From positions 310,001-374,000 of the forward strand of contig NZ_JAEHGC010000004.1 in assembly GCF_016107705.1 (NCBI RefSeq): DNA of 64,000 nt, written 5' to 3'. The notes beneath the pieces are model-generated. The model did no database searches. It was given only the letters and a program-made list of their open reading frames with translations, and was not told the DNA's origin. Position numbers and translations under genes: made by a program. The stretch is from Neobacillus cucumis (lineage in GTDB: Bacteria; Bacillota; Bacilli; Bacillales_B; DSM-18226). Of the stretch, positions 63,845 to 64,000 are shown piece after piece; positions within the stretch are counted from its first letter, which is position 1, and each line of letters opens with the position of its first letter.

Positions 63845-64000
63845 TCCTTCTTACTCCCTTCAAGATATTCATCAATTGCTAATTTCAATTGGTTTTTTGC
63901 TTCCTCTATTGTAACACCGTTCAACTGTGTTGCCGCATTTGTTAAATGTCCGCCGCCCTGCATGATTTCCATAATGATTTGGACATTTATGTTTCCTAAC
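63841..64000 (-). CDS. gdpP: Cyclic-di-AMP phosphodiesterase, C-terminal part
   Basis: Only the last 52 codons are present. They read [23 protein letters not shown] and end EYLEGSKKE. The GGGHLTNAA motif is the DHHA1 substrate site of GdpP (YybT), which hydrolyses cyclic di-AMP. The gene order gdpP-rplI-dnaB matches Bacillus. The stop codon overlaps the rplI start by 4 bases. Confidence 0.93.
   Translation of the reverse strand, partial: LGNINVQIIMEIMQGGGHLTNAATQLNGVTIEEAKNQLKLAIDEYLEGSKKE

Overview
The window is a piece of low-GC Firmicute chromosome from an endospore-forming member of the Bacillaceae (Bacillus sensu lato), on the left flank of the replication origin. Evidence: the right third carries the gene order gdpP-rplI-dnaB-purA, then tRNA genes, a LysM/G5/M23 hydrolase, walR-walK-walH-walI-walJ-htrA and rlmH, which is the Bacillus order just left of oriC. 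Shine-Dalgarno sites are strong, start codons include GTG and TTG, and the riboswitches are of Bacillus type. Most genes lie on the minus strand, co-directional with a fork arriving from the right. No species is assigned.

Layout. 1-2281: 5' part of an immune-inhibitor-A-type M6 protease, cut by the window edge. 2.6-5.9 kb: TetR-regulated ABC-2 exporter (ATPase and two permeases) behind nested operators. 5.9-7.3 kb: NERD/zinc-ribbon protein, then a tandem array of GAGTA cores with an 82-bp super-period. 7.3-14.8 kb: pepT, a kinase-like phosphotransferase, a lysine-riboswitch-controlled amino-acid ABC importer, a RocB-like M20 hydrolase and two paralogous 99-100 aa proteins. 14.8-20.3 kb: Asp/Glu racemase, asparagine synthase, second MurE-like ligase and ATP-grasp ligase, a likely accessory cell-wall pathway. 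20.7-25.1 kb: GGDEF protein, gltC/gdhA divergent pair, queF behind a preQ1 riboswitch.

25.2-30.0 kb: an actin-type (ParM/ParR-like) segregation module on what looks like chromosome. It is preceded by about 1.2 kb holding three iteron arrays, separated by decayed copies of the 3' end of the neighbouring sensor kinase gene. 30.2-43.3 kb: EamA transporter, second amino-acid ABC importer, M20 amidohydrolase, pyruvyl-transferase-like protein, serA behind a ZTP riboswitch, an internally deleted luciferase-family gene, a lipoprotein/ECF sigma/anti-sigma module, PsiE-like protein and an orphan Opp-type permease pair. 43.4-47.5 kb: mqo, fabF and an overlapping LysR regulator.

47.7-50.6 kb: downstream of rlmH, two small gene segments are bounded by three same-orientation copies of the last codons of rlmH (GEPYHK-stop), the arrangement left by SCC-type cassette insertion in staphylococci. 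50.6-64 kb: DnaA-box cluster, htrA, the complete wal operon, tRNA-Phe, a tRNA relic, tRNA-Asp, tRNA-Glu, tRNA-Lys, purA, dnaB, rplI and the 3' end of gdpP.

The most notable observations are the SCC-like attachment scars at rlmH, the chromosomal ParM-type partition locus with its triplicated centromere-like region, and the four-gene cell-wall ligase cluster. All calls are by eye from sequence; no database search was run.
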